From NCBI GenBank assembly GCA_016281315.1, contig JAEEIJ010000056.1, positions 182,661 through 246,660 on the forward strand: a DNA stretch of 64,000 nucleotides, in the 5' to 3' direction. Below, one piece after another: positions 46,989-57,184 of this stretch. The translations under genes and the position numbers were made by a program. Each line of letters starts with the position of its first letter. The first letter of the stretch is position 1. This DNA comes from Bacteroidales bacterium. GTDB lineage: Bacteria; Bacteroidota; Bacteroidia; Bacteroidales; UBA932. The notes below the pieces were generated by a model. It worked only from the letters and a program-made list of their open reading frames with translations. It searched no databases and was not told where the DNA came from.

Positions 46989-48594
46989 CGAAAGAGGGCT
47001 GTACATTGCCCACAGCGAAAACGGGCCGCTGTCCCTGATCGGGAAGATGGCCTGCCGGCATGGCCTCATCGCCGGTGCCACCGGAACCGGTAAAACCGTC
47101 ACCCTTCAGGTGCTTGCAGAGACTTTCTGCCAGGCCGGCGTGCCTTGCTTTATGGCCGATATGAAGGGAGACCTGAGCGGCATCTCCCAGGTGGGCAAGC
47201 TCTCGGGCTTTATCGAGAAGCGCCTGCCGGAGTTCGGCATCCAGGACCCTCAGTTCCAGAGTTGCCCGGTGCGCTTTTTCGACGTTTACGGCGAGCAGGG
47301 CCATCCGATGCGCTCCACTATCTCCCGGATGGGTCCGGATATGCTGGGCCGCCTGATGGAACTCAACGAGACGCAGACTGGCGTCCTGAACATCGTCTTC
47401 AAGATTGCCGATGAAAACGGCCTCCTTCTGATCGACCTGAAGGACCTCCGTGCGATGCTCAACTATGTGGGGCAGCACGCGGCCGAATATACCACCCGCT
47501 ACGGCAATGTGACATCGGCCTCCATCGGGGCCATCCAGCGCTCGCTGCTCCTTCTGGAGAACCAGGGCGCGGAGAAGTTCTTCGGCGAGCCGGACTTCGA
47601 CATCTACGACCTTTTGCAGTGCGAAGGCGGCAAGGGCATTATGAACGTACTGGCGGCCGATAAACTGATGCTCCAGCCCAAACTCTATTCCACCTTCCTG
47701 CTGTGGCTGCTCTCGGAGCTTTATTCCACCCTCCCGGAAGTGGGCGAGATGGATCTCCCGAAACTGGTCTTCTTCTTCGACGAAGCCCATATGCTCTTCG
47801 AGGGCACTTCCAAGGCCCTCGTGGACAAGATCGAGCAGGTAATCCGCCTCATCCGCTCCAAGGGCGTGGGCATCTGGTTCATCACCCAGAGTCCCTCGGA
47901 CATCCCCGGCAACATCCTGGGTCAGCTGGGCAACCGCGTCCAGCACGCCCTGCGCGCCTACACTCCGCTGGAGCAGAAAGCCGTGAAGGTGGCGGCCGAT
48001 ACTTTCCGCGCCAATCCTTCCTTCAAGACCTACGACACGCTGCTGGAGCTGGGAACCGGCGAGGCTCTCGTCTCCTTCCTGGATGAAAAGGGTACGCCGA
48101 ACATCGTGGAACGCGCGAAGATCCTCTTCCCCCTGAGCCAGATCGGCGCCATCTCCGAGGATCAGCGCTCCGATTTAATCAAGCGAAGCCGCCTCTATGG
48201 CCGCTATGACCATCCCATCGACCGCGAGAGCGCCTACGAGCGCATCGAGGCCGCCCTGGCCACAGCTGCCCGCGAAGAGGAAGAAGCCGCAGCCGCCGCC
48301 GAGGCCGAAAAGGCCGCCGCGGCCGCTGAGAAGGAGAAAGCAAAGGAAGAAAAAGAAGCCGCCAAGAAAAAGAAGGGCGGCATCCTCGGGAAGGTGGGCA
48401 AGTCCATCCTCGCGGCCCTCACCGGCGTCGCTGCCGCGGCCGTGGCGGATTCCGTCACCGAAAAAGTGACCGGCAAGAAGTCCAAGAACAAGAAGAGCAC
48501 CAAGGAGAAAGCTGTGCGAAGCGTCACCAAGAGCGCTACCAGCACCCTCACCAAGGAACTCACCCGCAGTGTCTTGGGGAATCTGATTAAATAG
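46978..48594 (+). CDS. HerA/DUF853-like ATPase with Ala/Glu/Lys-rich C-terminal extension
   Basis: MACRHGLIAGATGTGKTVTLQVLAE, LVFFFDEAHMLFEG; low-complexity tail. Confidence 0.88.
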   Translation: MLDNERGLYIAHSENGPLSLIGKMACRHGLIAGATGTGKTVTLQVLAETFCQAGVPCFMADMKGDLSGISQVGKLSGFIEKRLPEFGIQDPQFQSCPVRFFDVYGEQGHPMRSTISRMGPDMLGRLMELNETQTGVLNIVFKIADENGLLLIDLKDLRAMLNYVGQHAAEYTTRYGNVTSASIGAIQRSLLLLENQGAEKFFGEPDFDIYDLLQCEGGKGIMNVLAADKLMLQPKLYSTFLLWLLSELYSTLPEVGEMDLPKLVFFFDEAHMLFEGTSKALVDKIEQVIRLIRSKGVGIWFITQSPSDIPGNILGQLGNRVQHALRAYTPLEQKAVKVAADTFRANPSFKTYDTLLELGTGEALVSFLDEKGTPNIVERAKILFPLSQIGAISEDQRSDLIKRSRLYGRYDHPIDRESAYERIEAALATAAREEEEAAAAAEAEKAAAAAEKEKAKEEKEAAKKKKGGILGKVGKSILAALTGVAAAAVADSVTEKVTGKKSKNKKSTKEKAVRSVTKSATSTLTKELTRSVLGNLIK

Positions 48595-49864
48595 CTCTTC
48601 CGAACCGCTCAAACGCTGCGCGCTCCAGGGCCTCACGGTCTTCGGGGTGCGCAATGCTTATCAGCAGCAGGGCGCGTTCCTGGAGGGATTTTCCGTAGAG
48701 ATTCACGGCTCCGTATTCGGTGACTACCCACTGGACATCGGCCCGGGGGGTGACCACACCGGCGCCGGGGTGTAAGGTGGGCACGATCTTGGGCAGGCCT
48801 TTCGTGGTGCGGGAGGCGAGGGCGATGATGGCCTTGCCGCCTTCCGAGAGTTTCGCCCCGCGCACGAAGTCCAGCTGTCCGCCGGCCCCGGAATAGATGC
48901 GTTCGCCGATGGAATCCGCGCACACCTGTCCGGTAAGGTCGATCTCCAGCGCCGAATTGATGGAGACTACCCTCGGGTTCTTCGAGATCACACGGGGGTC
49001 GTTCGTATAGGCGATGTCCCGCATCTGAACGGCGGGATTCCGGTCGATGAACGAATACACTTCCTGCGAGCCCAGCAGGAAGGAGGCTACCACCTGGCCT
49101 TTGTCGATGGCCTTGCAGGAGCCGTCGATGACGCCTTTCCGAATTAGGGCCAGGGCACCGTCGGAGAACATTTCCGTATGCAGGCCCAGGTGTTTGTGTC
49201 CCTGCAGGGAGGCGCAAATGGCATTGGGAAGGGCGCCGATGCCCATCTGGAGGCAGGCTCCGTCCGGGACCAGTTCCGCACAGTGTTTGCCGATGACAAA
49301 ATCCGTCTCCGACGGCTCCACGTATTCCTTCGTGATGAGTGGACGCTTGTCGGAAACCAGCGCCGTAAAACGGTCGATGGGAATCCGGTCCCCAAAGGAG
49401 AACGGCACGTGGGGATTCACGACGCCGATGCGCTCGCGGGCCACTTCCAGGGCAGCCACCGAGCAGTCTACCGACGTGCCCAGCGACACCATTCCGTCCA
49501 CCGGATCCGATACCTGCACCATCGCGACGTCGCACGGGAGGGCGTGATGGCGGTACATCAGCTGCGTCTCGAAGAGGTTCGCCGGGAGATAATCGGCCAC
49601 GCCGGCCTGTACGCCGGGACGGAGATTGGGGCCGACGAAAAAGCCCTGGTCAAAGAAGGAATCCCGGAACTCGGGGCTGCCGTAGGGTGCGGGCCCTTCC
49701 GTGTGGAAGTGGTGGAAGTGCACGTCGGCGAGTTCCCCGGCGCGGCGGCACAAGGCCTCAATGAGGATGTGCGGCACGCTGGCGATGCTGGAAAGGTGGA
49801 TGTGGTCCCCGCTCCGCACGGCGCGTACGGCTTGATCGGCCGATATGAAAGGCAAACTCGTCAT
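48587..49864 (-). CDS. Acetyl-CoA hydrolase/transferase family protein
   Basis: LQMGIGALPNAICASLQGHKHLGLHTEMFSDGALALI, GAGGQLDFVRGAKLSEGGKAIIALAS. Confidence 0.9.
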   Translation of the reverse strand: MTSLPFISADQAVRAVRSGDHIHLSSIASVPHILIEALCRRAGELADVHFHHFHTEGPAPYGSPEFRDSFFDQGFFVGPNLRPGVQAGVADYLPANLFETQLMYRHHALPCDVAMVQVSDPVDGMVSLGTSVDCSVAALEVARERIGVVNPHVPFSFGDRIPIDRFTALVSDKRPLITKEYVEPSETDFVIGKHCAELVPDGACLQMGIGALPNAICASLQGHKHLGLHTEMFSDGALALIRKGVIDGSCKAIDKGQVVASFLLGSQEVYSFIDRNPAVQMRDIAYTNDPRVISKNPRVVSINSALEIDLTGQVCADSIGERIYSGAGGQLDFVRGAKLSEGGKAIIALASRTTKGLPKIVPTLHPGAGVVTPRADVQWVVTEYGAVNLYGKSLQERALLLISIAHPEDREALERAAFERFGRAI

Positions 49865-49908
49865 TCCGAAAGGCAAATATACGCATATTTTGTTGTATCT
49901 TTGCATCT

Positions 49909-50688
49909 ATGCATACTCGGGAAGAAAAACTGGCCGCCTTCGGGCGCCTGCTGGATATTATGGACGCGCTCAGGGAGAAATGCCCCTGGAACGCCGAACA
50001 AACCTTCGACAGCATCCGCCGCCTCACGGAGGAAGAGGTCTACGAACTGTCCGACGCCATCCTGGAGGGGGACCGCCAGGCTACGGCGAAGGAAATCGGC
50101 GACCTTTTGTATCATATGGTGTTCTACGCCCGCATCGGCCAGGAAGAAGGCGCCTTCGACATCGCCGACTGCATCGAAAAGATCTGCGACAAGATGGTCT
50201 TCCGGCACCCGCACGTCTTCGGCCCCGACGCCGGGAAGGCTACTTCGGCCAAGGAGATTGCCGATACCTGGGAACTCGTGAAAGCAAAGGAAAAAGGCGG
50301 CAACAAGCGCGTGATGGCGGGCATCCCCAAGGCGATGCCGTCCCTCCTGAAGGCCATCGCGATGCAGGAAAAGGCCCGCGGCTGCGGCTTCGACTGGGAG
50401 AAGAAGGAGGACGTGTGGGAAAAGGTGGCCGAAGAATACCGGGAAGTCTCCGAAGCCCCGGAGGAGAAGCGCGAGGAAGAATTCGGCGACCTGCTGTTCG
50501 CCGTCATCAACGCCGCCCGCCTCTACGGGGTGGACCCGGAGGCGGCGCTGAACCGTTCCAGTGAAAAGTTCCGCCGCCGCTTCACCTACCTGGAGGAGCA
50601 GACGCTGCGGAAAGGCTTGCAGTTCAAGGATATGACCCTCGCCCAGATGGACGCCCTCTGGGACGAAGCCAAGGCGAAAGGGTTATAG
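49909..50688 (+). CDS. mazG: Nucleoside triphosphate pyrophosphohydrolase MazG
   Basis: LREKCPWNAEQTFDSIRRLTEEEVYELSDAI...EEFGDLLFAVINAARLYGVDPEAALNRSSEKFRRRF. Confidence 0.93.
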   Translation: MHTREEKLAAFGRLLDIMDALREKCPWNAEQTFDSIRRLTEEEVYELSDAILEGDRQATAKEIGDLLYHMVFYARIGQEEGAFDIADCIEKICDKMVFRHPHVFGPDAGKATSAKEIADTWELVKAKEKGGNKRVMAGIPKAMPSLLKAIAMQEKARGCGFDWEKKEDVWEKVAEEYREVSEAPEEKREEEFGDLLFAVINAARLYGVDPEAALNRSSEKFRRRFTYLEEQTLRKGLQFKDMTLAQMDALWDEAKAKGL

Positions 50689-50692
50689 GGGA

Positions 50693-51148
50693 TTATTCGT
50701 GCATCGAGAGCCGGTCCCAGGCGAGTTCTTCCCATTTGGTGCCGGGACGGCCGTAATTGGCGTAAGGGTAGATGGAAATGCCGCCGCGGGGGGTGAACAG
50801 GCCGGTGACCTCGATGTACTTGGGATCCATCAGTTTCACCAGATCCTTCATGATGGTGTTCACGCAGTCCTCGTGGAAGTCTCCGTTGGAACGGAAACTG
50901 AACAGATACAGTTTAAGGCTCTTGGATTCCACCATCCGCTTGTCCGGAACGTAGGAGATTCGGATTTCCGCAAAATCCGGCTGGCCGGTAATGGGGCACA
51001 GCGTGGTGAATTCCGGGCAGTTGAAACGAACCCAGTAATCATTGTCCTGATGCTTGTTCTCGAAGGTTTCCAGCACCTCGGGAGCGTAGGTCTGGCTGTA
51101 CTCGGTGTGACGGCCGAGGGCCTGCAGTTCTGAACGGTCGCGTGCCAT
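50693..51148 (-). CDS. queF: NADPH-dependent 7-cyano-7-deazaguanine reductase
   Basis: [45 protein letters not shown]. Confidence 0.94.
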   Translation of the reverse strand: MARDRSELQALGRHTEYSQTYAPEVLETFENKHQDNDYWVRFNCPEFTTLCPITGQPDFAEIRISYVPDKRMVESKSLKLYLFSFRSNGDFHEDCVNTIMKDLVKLMDPKYIEVTGLFTPRGGISIYPYANYGRPGTKWEELAWDRLSMHE

Positions 51149-51149
51149 T

Positions 51150-52244
51150 TTATTCTTCTCCTGCTTCTTTGAGCCGTTCGGCGTTTTCCGCAATCTGCAG
51201 CTGGTCGATGCATTCCTGGATGTCACCGTCCATAAAGACGGGCAGGTTGTACATACTCCAGCCGATGCGGTGGTCCGTCACGCGGCCCTGGGGATAGTTG
51301 TAGGTGCGGATCTTGGCGCTGCGGTCGCCGGTGGAAACCATCGTCTTGCGCTTGGCCGCGATGCCGTCCAGATACTTCTGGTGCTCCATATTGTAGAGAC
51401 GGGTGCGGAGTTCTTCCATCGCCCGGTCCAGGTTCTTCAGCTGGGAACGCTCCTCCTGACACTGTACCACGATTCCGGAAGGGATGTGGGTAAGGCGGAC
51501 GGCCGAATAGGTGGTGTTCACCCCCTGGCCGCCGGGGCCCGATGCGCAGAAGAGGTCCTTGCGGATATCGGCCGGATTGAGCTCGATGTCGAACTCGCCG
51601 GCTTCCGGGAAGACGGCTACGGAGGCGGCCGATGTCTGGATGCGCCCCTGGGTTTCCGTCTGCGGCACGCGCTGGACGCGGTGCACGCCGGATTCGTACT
51701 TCATCACGCCGTAGACGCCGTCCTGGGCCGATGAAAGCTTGAAGACAATCTGTTTGAAGCCGCCGGAGGTGCCGGGCGCCTGGTCCGTCACTTCCAGCTT
51801 CCAGCCGCGGCGCTCCGCGAAGTGCTGGTACATCCGGAAAAGGTCTCCCGCGAAGATGGCGGCTTCGTCGCCGCCGGTGCCGCCGCGGATTTCCACCATC
51901 GCGTTCTTGCTGTCGTCGGGATCGGCCGGAATGAGAAGCAGCTTGATGTTCTGCTCCATCTCCGGGAGCTTGGGCTCGATTTCGGCGATTTCCTCGCGGG
52001 CCATATCCTTCAGGTCCTCATCCTTTTCGTTGATGAGGATGTCCTTGGCCTGCGCGAGCTCGTCCACCAGCTTCTTGTACTCGAGGCCGGCGGCGATGAT
52101 GGGCTGCAGTTCCTTGTAGTCCTTGTTCAGCTGGACGAACTTCTTCATATCGGCGATGACCGACGGATCCGAGAGCTGCTCTTCCAGCTTCTTGTATTTG
52201 TCCTGAAGGCTCAGGACCTTCTCCAACAGTGTGTTCTCTGCCAT
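51150..52244 (-). CDS. prfA: Peptide chain release factor 1
   Basis: [54 protein letters not shown]. Confidence 0.95.
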   Translation of the reverse strand: MAENTLLEKVLSLQDKYKKLEEQLSDPSVIADMKKFVQLNKDYKELQPIIAAGLEYKKLVDELAQAKDILINEKDEDLKDMAREEIAEIEPKLPEMEQNIKLLLIPADPDDSKNAMVEIRGGTGGDEAAIFAGDLFRMYQHFAERRGWKLEVTDQAPGTSGGFKQIVFKLSSAQDGVYGVMKYESGVHRVQRVPQTETQGRIQTSAASVAVFPEAGEFDIELNPADIRKDLFCASGPGGQGVNTTYSAVRLTHIPSGIVVQCQEERSQLKNLDRAMEELRTRLYNMEHQKYLDGIAAKRKTMVSTGDRSAKIRTYNYPQGRVTDHRIGWSMYNLPVFMDGDIQECIDQLQIAENAERLKEAGEE

Positions 52245-52245
52245 A

Positions 52246-53502
52246 TTATGCTTTGTAGGGGCGGAAGGCCACGCAGGCGTTGTGTCCGCCGAAGCCGAAG
52301 GAATTGGAAAGACCCAGGGTGAGGTCCGTCTTCACGGCCACGTTGGGCGTGTAGTCCAGGTCGCATTCCGGGTCCGGGGTGTCCAGGTTGATGGTGGGCG
52401 GGCAGATGCCGTTCCTCAGGGCCAGGATGGTGGCGATGGCTTCCGCCGCGCCGGCCGCGCCGAACATATGTCCGGTCATCGACTTCGTGGAGGAGATGTG
52501 CGCTTTGTAGGCGAAATCTCCGAGGGCGGCCTTGCAGGCAAGTGTTTCCGCCAGGTCGTTCAGATGCGTACCGGTGCCGTGGGCGTTGATGTAGAGGTTG
52601 TCCTTGGCGGGGTCGAAACCGGCCTCGGCCAGGGCGTCCTGGATGGAGCGGGCCTGGGTGCTGGCATCCGGACGGGGTGCCGTAGCGTGGTAGGCGTCGC
52701 AGGTGTTGCCGTAGCCGACGATTTCACCGTAGATGGTGGCGCCGCGCTCCAGGGCGTGTTCCAGGGATTCAAGGATAATTACCGCGGCGCCGTCGCCCAT
52801 CACGAAGCCCTGACGGTTCAGGTTGAACGGCAGGGAAGCGTACTTGGGATCCGTGGCGCGGGTAAGGGCCTTGGCGTTGTAGAAGCCCGCCACACCCAGG
52901 GGGATGGAAGCGTGCTCGCTGCCGCCGGCGATGATGGCGTCGGCATAACCGTGGCGGATGGCCCGGAAAGCTTCGCCGATGCAGTGCGAAGAGGTGGCGC
53001 AGGCGGTGACGATATCCAGGCAGGGGCCTTTCGCTTGATGCTTGATGGCGATGTGGCCCGCCGCGATATTGGAAATCATCGTGGCGATGAACAGCGGGGA
53101 AATCCATTTGCCGGTGGGGTCCTCGATCATCTTCTGGGTTTCCCGGTACTGGACGTCGAAGCCGCCGATGCCGGAGCCCACATACACGCCCAGGCGGAAG
53201 GGGTCGATGTTGGCGCTTTCGCCTTCGCTCACCAGCCCGCTCTGCTGCATGGCCTGCCAGGCGGCGGCCATCGCGAACAGGGTGAATTCATCCTGCTTGC
53301 GGATGAAGGGCTTGTCCATCCCGTATTGTTCCGGGTCGAAGTCCTTCACCTTACCGGCGAAGGTGACGGGCATATCCTTGAACTCTTCCACGTAGTCGAT
53401 GCCGCAGACGCCCTTGCACAGATTATCCCAGAAGGTCTTGATGTCCTGTCCTACGGAGGAGATGACGCCCATTCCGGTTATTACCACTCTCTTGGGTTCC
53501 AT
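52246..53502 (-). CDS. fabF: Beta-ketoacyl-ACP synthase II
   Basis: [77 protein letters not shown]. Confidence 0.95.
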   Translation of the reverse strand: MEPKRVVITGMGVISSVGQDIKTFWDNLCKGVCGIDYVEEFKDMPVTFAGKVKDFDPEQYGMDKPFIRKQDEFTLFAMAAAWQAMQQSGLVSEGESANIDPFRLGVYVGSGIGGFDVQYRETQKMIEDPTGKWISPLFIATMISNIAAGHIAIKHQAKGPCLDIVTACATSSHCIGEAFRAIRHGYADAIIAGGSEHASIPLGVAGFYNAKALTRATDPKYASLPFNLNRQGFVMGDGAAVIILESLEHALERGATIYGEIVGYGNTCDAYHATAPRPDASTQARSIQDALAEAGFDPAKDNLYINAHGTGTHLNDLAETLACKAALGDFAYKAHISSTKSMTGHMFGAAGAAEAIATILALRNGICPPTINLDTPDPECDLDYTPNVAVKTDLTLGLSNSFGFGGHNACVAFRPYKA

Positions 53503-53620
53503 ATAGTACATGTTTAAGGGTGCAAAGTTAGTGATTTTCACGCACAAAAACAAAGTTGGCTCCGAGGTTGGGAATTCCCGAGAATAATCACTAACTTCGT
53601 AGGACTGATTATTCGGCGCT

Positions 53621-54049
53621 ATGTGGCAGAGACAACAGACCCTTTATCTCCTTTTATCGGCCGGGCTCATCATAGCCCTTTGCTTCAGCATCGCCTATAG
53701 GGTTCCCGGTCCGGACGGGCTGGAGGGAATCAGCTATTGGCAGCTGCAGAAGCCCTATTTCGGCATCCTGCTGGGGATCCTTGCGGGGATGGTCCTGCTG
53801 GCGCTTTTCACCTTCCGTTCGCTCATCCTGCAGATGCGTCTGGCGAGTCTGGGCGGCATCGTGGCCCTGGGGATGCAGGGCTGGCTGGCCTGGATGTATT
53901 TTACCTGGGAGGGGCCGGTGTTCAGCTGGACGGTCATCTTCCCGCTGGGCATCGCCGTTTTCAACTTTCTGGCGGCCCGCGGCTGTTTTCAGGATCAGCT
54001 GATGGTGGAGAGCGCACAAAGACTCAGAAACAGAAGAAAACGCAAATAG
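53621..54049 (+). CDS. DUF4293-like membrane protein
   Basis: MWQRQQTLYLLLSAGLIIALCFSIA; 4 TM. Confidence 0.7.
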   Translation: MWQRQQTLYLLLSAGLIIALCFSIAYRVPGPDGLEGISYWQLQKPYFGILLGILAGMVLLALFTFRSLILQMRLASLGGIVALGMQGWLAWMYFTWEGPVFSWTVIFPLGIAVFNFLAARGCFQDQLMVESAQRLRNRRKRK

Positions 54050-54056
54050 AATCGTT

Positions 54057-54989
54057 ATGAAACCTACATTACTTGTTCTCGCTGCCGGAATGGGCAGTCG
54101 TTACGGCGGACTCAAACAGATGGACGGGCTGGGCCCCAATGGAGAAACCATCATCGACTATTCCATCCACGACGCCGTGGAGGCCGGTTTCGGCAAGGTG
54201 GTCTATATCGTCCGGGAGTCTTTCAAGGCCGATATGGAAGCCCACGTGAAGGAACGCTATGCCGGCGTGAAAACCATCGACGGATCCCCCCTCGAGTTCG
54301 TCTTCGTCACCCAGGAACTCAATAAGATTCCCGCCCCCTTCACCGTGCCGGAAGACCGTGTGAAGCCCTGGGGGACCAACCACGCCGTGCTAATGGCCAA
54401 GGATGTCATCCACGAGCCTTTCGCCGTCATCAACGGGGACGATTTCTACGGGAAGGAGTCCTTCAAGATCCTGGGCGACTGGTGCCGTGCCCACGAAAAG
54501 ACGGAGGGCCAGTACTGCATCGTAGGCTTTGAACTGGAAAACACCCTCAGTGAAAACGGCAGCGTCTCCCGCGGCATCTGCTCCTATGACAAGAAGGGAA
54601 TCCTCACGGATATCGCCGAGCATCTGGACATTGCCAAAGAAGGCGACGGAAAGGTCTATGGCAACAACTCAGTCACCGGGGAAAACCACGTGGAACTGGA
54701 CGCCAAGGCGCTCTGCTCGATGAATATGTGGGGCTTTACCCCGGACTATTTCGCCAAGAGCGAGGCCTCGTTCATCACCTTCCTCAAGGAGCACATCACC
54801 GAGCTCAAGAAGGAATACTACATCCCCTACGCGGTGGATGTCATCGTAAAGGCCGGCGAAGGTTCCTGCGAGGTGCTTTCCACCCCGTCCCACTGGTTCG
54901 GCGTCACCTATAAGGAAGACCGTCCCGGCGTGGTGGCGAAGTTCGCCCATCTGGTCAAGGAAGGCGTCTATCCCAGCCCCCTGTATTAG
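54057..54989 (+). CDS. Nucleotidyltransferase family protein (sugar-phosphate NTP transferase-like)
   Basis: LLVLAAGMGSRYGGLKQMDGLGPNGETIIDYSIHDA. Confidence 0.88.
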   Translation: MKPTLLVLAAGMGSRYGGLKQMDGLGPNGETIIDYSIHDAVEAGFGKVVYIVRESFKADMEAHVKERYAGVKTIDGSPLEFVFVTQELNKIPAPFTVPEDRVKPWGTNHAVLMAKDVIHEPFAVINGDDFYGKESFKILGDWCRAHEKTEGQYCIVGFELENTLSENGSVSRGICSYDKKGILTDIAEHLDIAKEGDGKVYGNNSVTGENHVELDAKALCSMNMWGFTPDYFAKSEASFITFLKEHITELKKEYYIPYAVDVIVKAGEGSCEVLSTPSHWFGVTYKEDRPGVVAKFAHLVKEGVYPSPLY

Positions 54990-54992
54990 CCT

Positions 54993-55922
54993 ATGAAACT
55001 CTTCGCCCGGAAAGTCAATAACTATGACCTCTATGCCTCCCACGCCTGGTATGTGCCGGGCGTGGGCGGGATGTTCGCTCTGCTGGGATGGTTCCTGCTG
55101 GGCAGTTTGCTGGGAACGCTCGTAACCAGTATCCTGGGCCTGTTCGTCCCCGAGAAAATCCTGCTGGACTACAGTATGCTGGTGGTATATCCGCTTTCCT
55201 TCCTGCCCGCGATGATTTATGCGGCGCACAAGAGCCAGCGGAACTGCCTCTTTGAGCCCGGGTATAAGCTTAACAGCAGCCACTTCGGCCCGTTCAAGGC
55301 CTGGCAGGCGGTTCTCATCACCGTCGTGCTCAGCTACGCCACGATGATTTCGGCCGATCTTCCCAACTACCTCAACTACAGGCTCACCCAGTCCAGTCCC
55401 TGGCTCAGCCGGCTGTATGACCTGGTGATGCAGCTGATGGAACAGATGACCGGCGGTCCGCTGTGGAGTTCCTTCCTGCTGGCGGCGATCTTCGCCCCCA
55501 TCTTTGAGGAATGGCTGTGCCGGGGGATGGTCCTCCGCGGGCTCCTGACCAAGATGAAACCCGGCTGGGCCATCTTCGTGAGCGCCCTCTTCTTCGCCCT
55601 CATCCATATGAATCCCTGGCAGGCGCTCAACGCCTTTATCATCGGCCTGGTGATGGGATACGTCTATTACAAGACCGGTTCGCTGTGGCTGACGATGCTC
55701 ATACATTTTGTGAACAACGGAACGTCCGTGATCCTCACGCAGATTCCTTCGATCGATGCCGATATGCAACTGATCGACCTGATGGGCCGCAATACCTATA
55801 TGGTGGTCTACGTGCTGGGCGTAGCGGCGCTCATCGCCTGCATCTGGGCCTTCCGTCGCATTCCGCTGGAGCAGTCCCGTGGGAACGTCGATGCCGTGGA
55901 ATTAAAAACTGAGGAGGCGTGA
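54993..55922 (+). CDS. CPBP family intramembrane metalloprotease
   Basis: FEEWLCRGMVLRGLL, ALFFALIHMNPWQALNAFIIGLVMGYVYYKTGSLWLTMLIHFVNN. Confidence 0.9.
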   Translation: MKLFARKVNNYDLYASHAWYVPGVGGMFALLGWFLLGSLLGTLVTSILGLFVPEKILLDYSMLVVYPLSFLPAMIYAAHKSQRNCLFEPGYKLNSSHFGPFKAWQAVLITVVLSYATMISADLPNYLNYRLTQSSPWLSRLYDLVMQLMEQMTGGPLWSSFLLAAIFAPIFEEWLCRGMVLRGLLTKMKPGWAIFVSALFFALIHMNPWQALNAFIIGLVMGYVYYKTGSLWLTMLIHFVNNGTSVILTQIPSIDADMQLIDLMGRNTYMVVYVLGVAALIACIWAFRRIPLEQSRGNVDAVELKTEEA

Positions 55923-56239
55923 TGGAAGAGGGGAAAAAGGACCGGTGGGCGTGGCTCAAACGGAAGGACCACAATTATCTGCTGCCGTTCGTGATCGTGG
56001 TCACGCTGGTGGTGGCGCTGTGGCTGCTTTTCTTCGCCCACAACAGCGTTCTGAGCTGGATCAAAGCTTCCGTGGAGGAAAAGGCCCAGAAGGCGGAAAT
56101 GGCCCGTCTTCAGGCCGAGATTGACGAGATGGAGCGGGAAACCCAGGCGCTCAGGAACAATCCGGATTCGCTGGAGACCTTCGCACGGGAGACCTATCAC
56201 TTTGCCGCGCCCGGCGACGAAGTGTACATCGTGGAATAG
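55922..56239 (+). CDS. FtsB/DivIC-type septum formation protein
   Basis: Single TM followed by coiled coil and ...ARETYHFAAPGDEVYIVE. Confidence 0.82.
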   Translation: MEEGKKDRWAWLKRKDHNYLLPFVIVVTLVVALWLLFFAHNSVLSWIKASVEEKAQKAEMARLQAEIDEMERETQALRNNPDSLETFARETYHFAAPGDEVYIVE

Positions 56240-57138
56240 AGGCGCGCGGTAGTCACGGCTTCTTTCACGTCGTGTACCCGGAGCCAGCGGGCTCCTTTCT
56301 CCATCGCCTGAAACTGAATGATCTGCGTAGCGGGCATCGCCTCTTCGGGGGTGATGCCCAGCGCTTTATAGACCATACTTTTGCGGGATACCCCCACCAG
56401 GACTTCCCGGTCCGGGAAAGCCCGTACCACTTCACCCAGCCGGTGAAGCAGTTCATAGTTCTGGTCCAGGGTTTTGGAAAAGCCGAATCCGGGATCCGGA
56501 AGCCAGGTTTCAATTCCGGCGTCCTCCGCTTTCCTGGCGAATTCGTTGAAATAATCGATGACAGAAGCCACCACGTCGTCGTAGTCCGTCAGGCTCTGCA
56601 TCGTTTCGGGCGTTCCCCGCATATGCATCGCAATGTACGGCAGCCCCAGCCGCCCCACCGTGGACAGCATATCCGGATCCAGCTGACCGCCGCTGATGTC
56701 GTTCACGATGAACGGGCCGATGAGATCGTACGCCCTCCGGACGATTTCCGACCGGTAAGTATCGATGGAGATGACGGGACACTCCCTCCCGGGGGCTTGT
56801 CCACCCCCGGACAAGTATAGGGGGAGGGGCCCACAGCCAGGGCCCGAAGGGCACGGCGCAATGGGAGGGGCCGAAGGAGCGTCAGCGACTGAGTCCCCCG
56901 GGAGGGAGTGTCCCGCCATCTCCTTCAGCACCGGCTCCAATCGGGCCCATTCTTCTTCCAGAGAGGGCTGGACGGATCCGGGGCGGGTGGAACAGGCTCC
57001 GAGGTCCACGGCATCGGCCCCGTCGGAGAGCATCTGACGGATGCGGGAAACGGCTTCATCGGCCTTTACCCGGCTCCCGGCATAGAAGGAGTCCGGCGTC
57101 AGGTTCACGATCCCCAGGATATGGATGTTTCCTACCAT
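56197..57138 (-). CDS. folP: Dihydropteroate synthase (with in-frame palindromic insertion)
   Basis: MVGNIHILGIVNLTPDSFYAGSRV, DLGACSTRPGS, SIDTYRSEIVRRAYDLIGPFIVNDISGG. Confidence 0.93.
   Translation of the reverse strand: MVGNIHILGIVNLTPDSFYAGSRVKADEAVSRIRQMLSDGADAVDLGACSTRPGSVQPSLEEEWARLEPVLKEMAGHSLPGDSVADAPSAPPIAPCPSGPGCGPLPLYLSGGGQAPGRECPVISIDTYRSEIVRRAYDLIGPFIVNDISGGQLDPDMLSTVGRLGLPYIAMHMRGTPETMQSLTDYDDVVASVIDYFNEFARKAEDAGIETWLPDPGFGFSKTLDQNYELLHRLGEVVRAFPDREVLVGVSRKSMVYKALGITPEEAMPATQIIQFQAMEKGARWLRVHDVKEAVTTARLYSTMYTSSPGAAK
56775..56915 (+). repeat. Palindromic element, long type, inside folP
   Basis: Perfect 21-bp inverted repeat CGGGACACTCCCTCCCGGGGG (56775-56795) / CCCCCGGGAGGGAGTGTCCCG (56895-56915); encodes GDSVADAPSAPPIAPCPSGPGCGPLPLYLSGGGQAPG. 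Confidence 0.92.
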
Positions 57139-57184
57139 CGGCGGCGTCAAAGATACAACATATTTTTGTATATTTGCATCTGTT

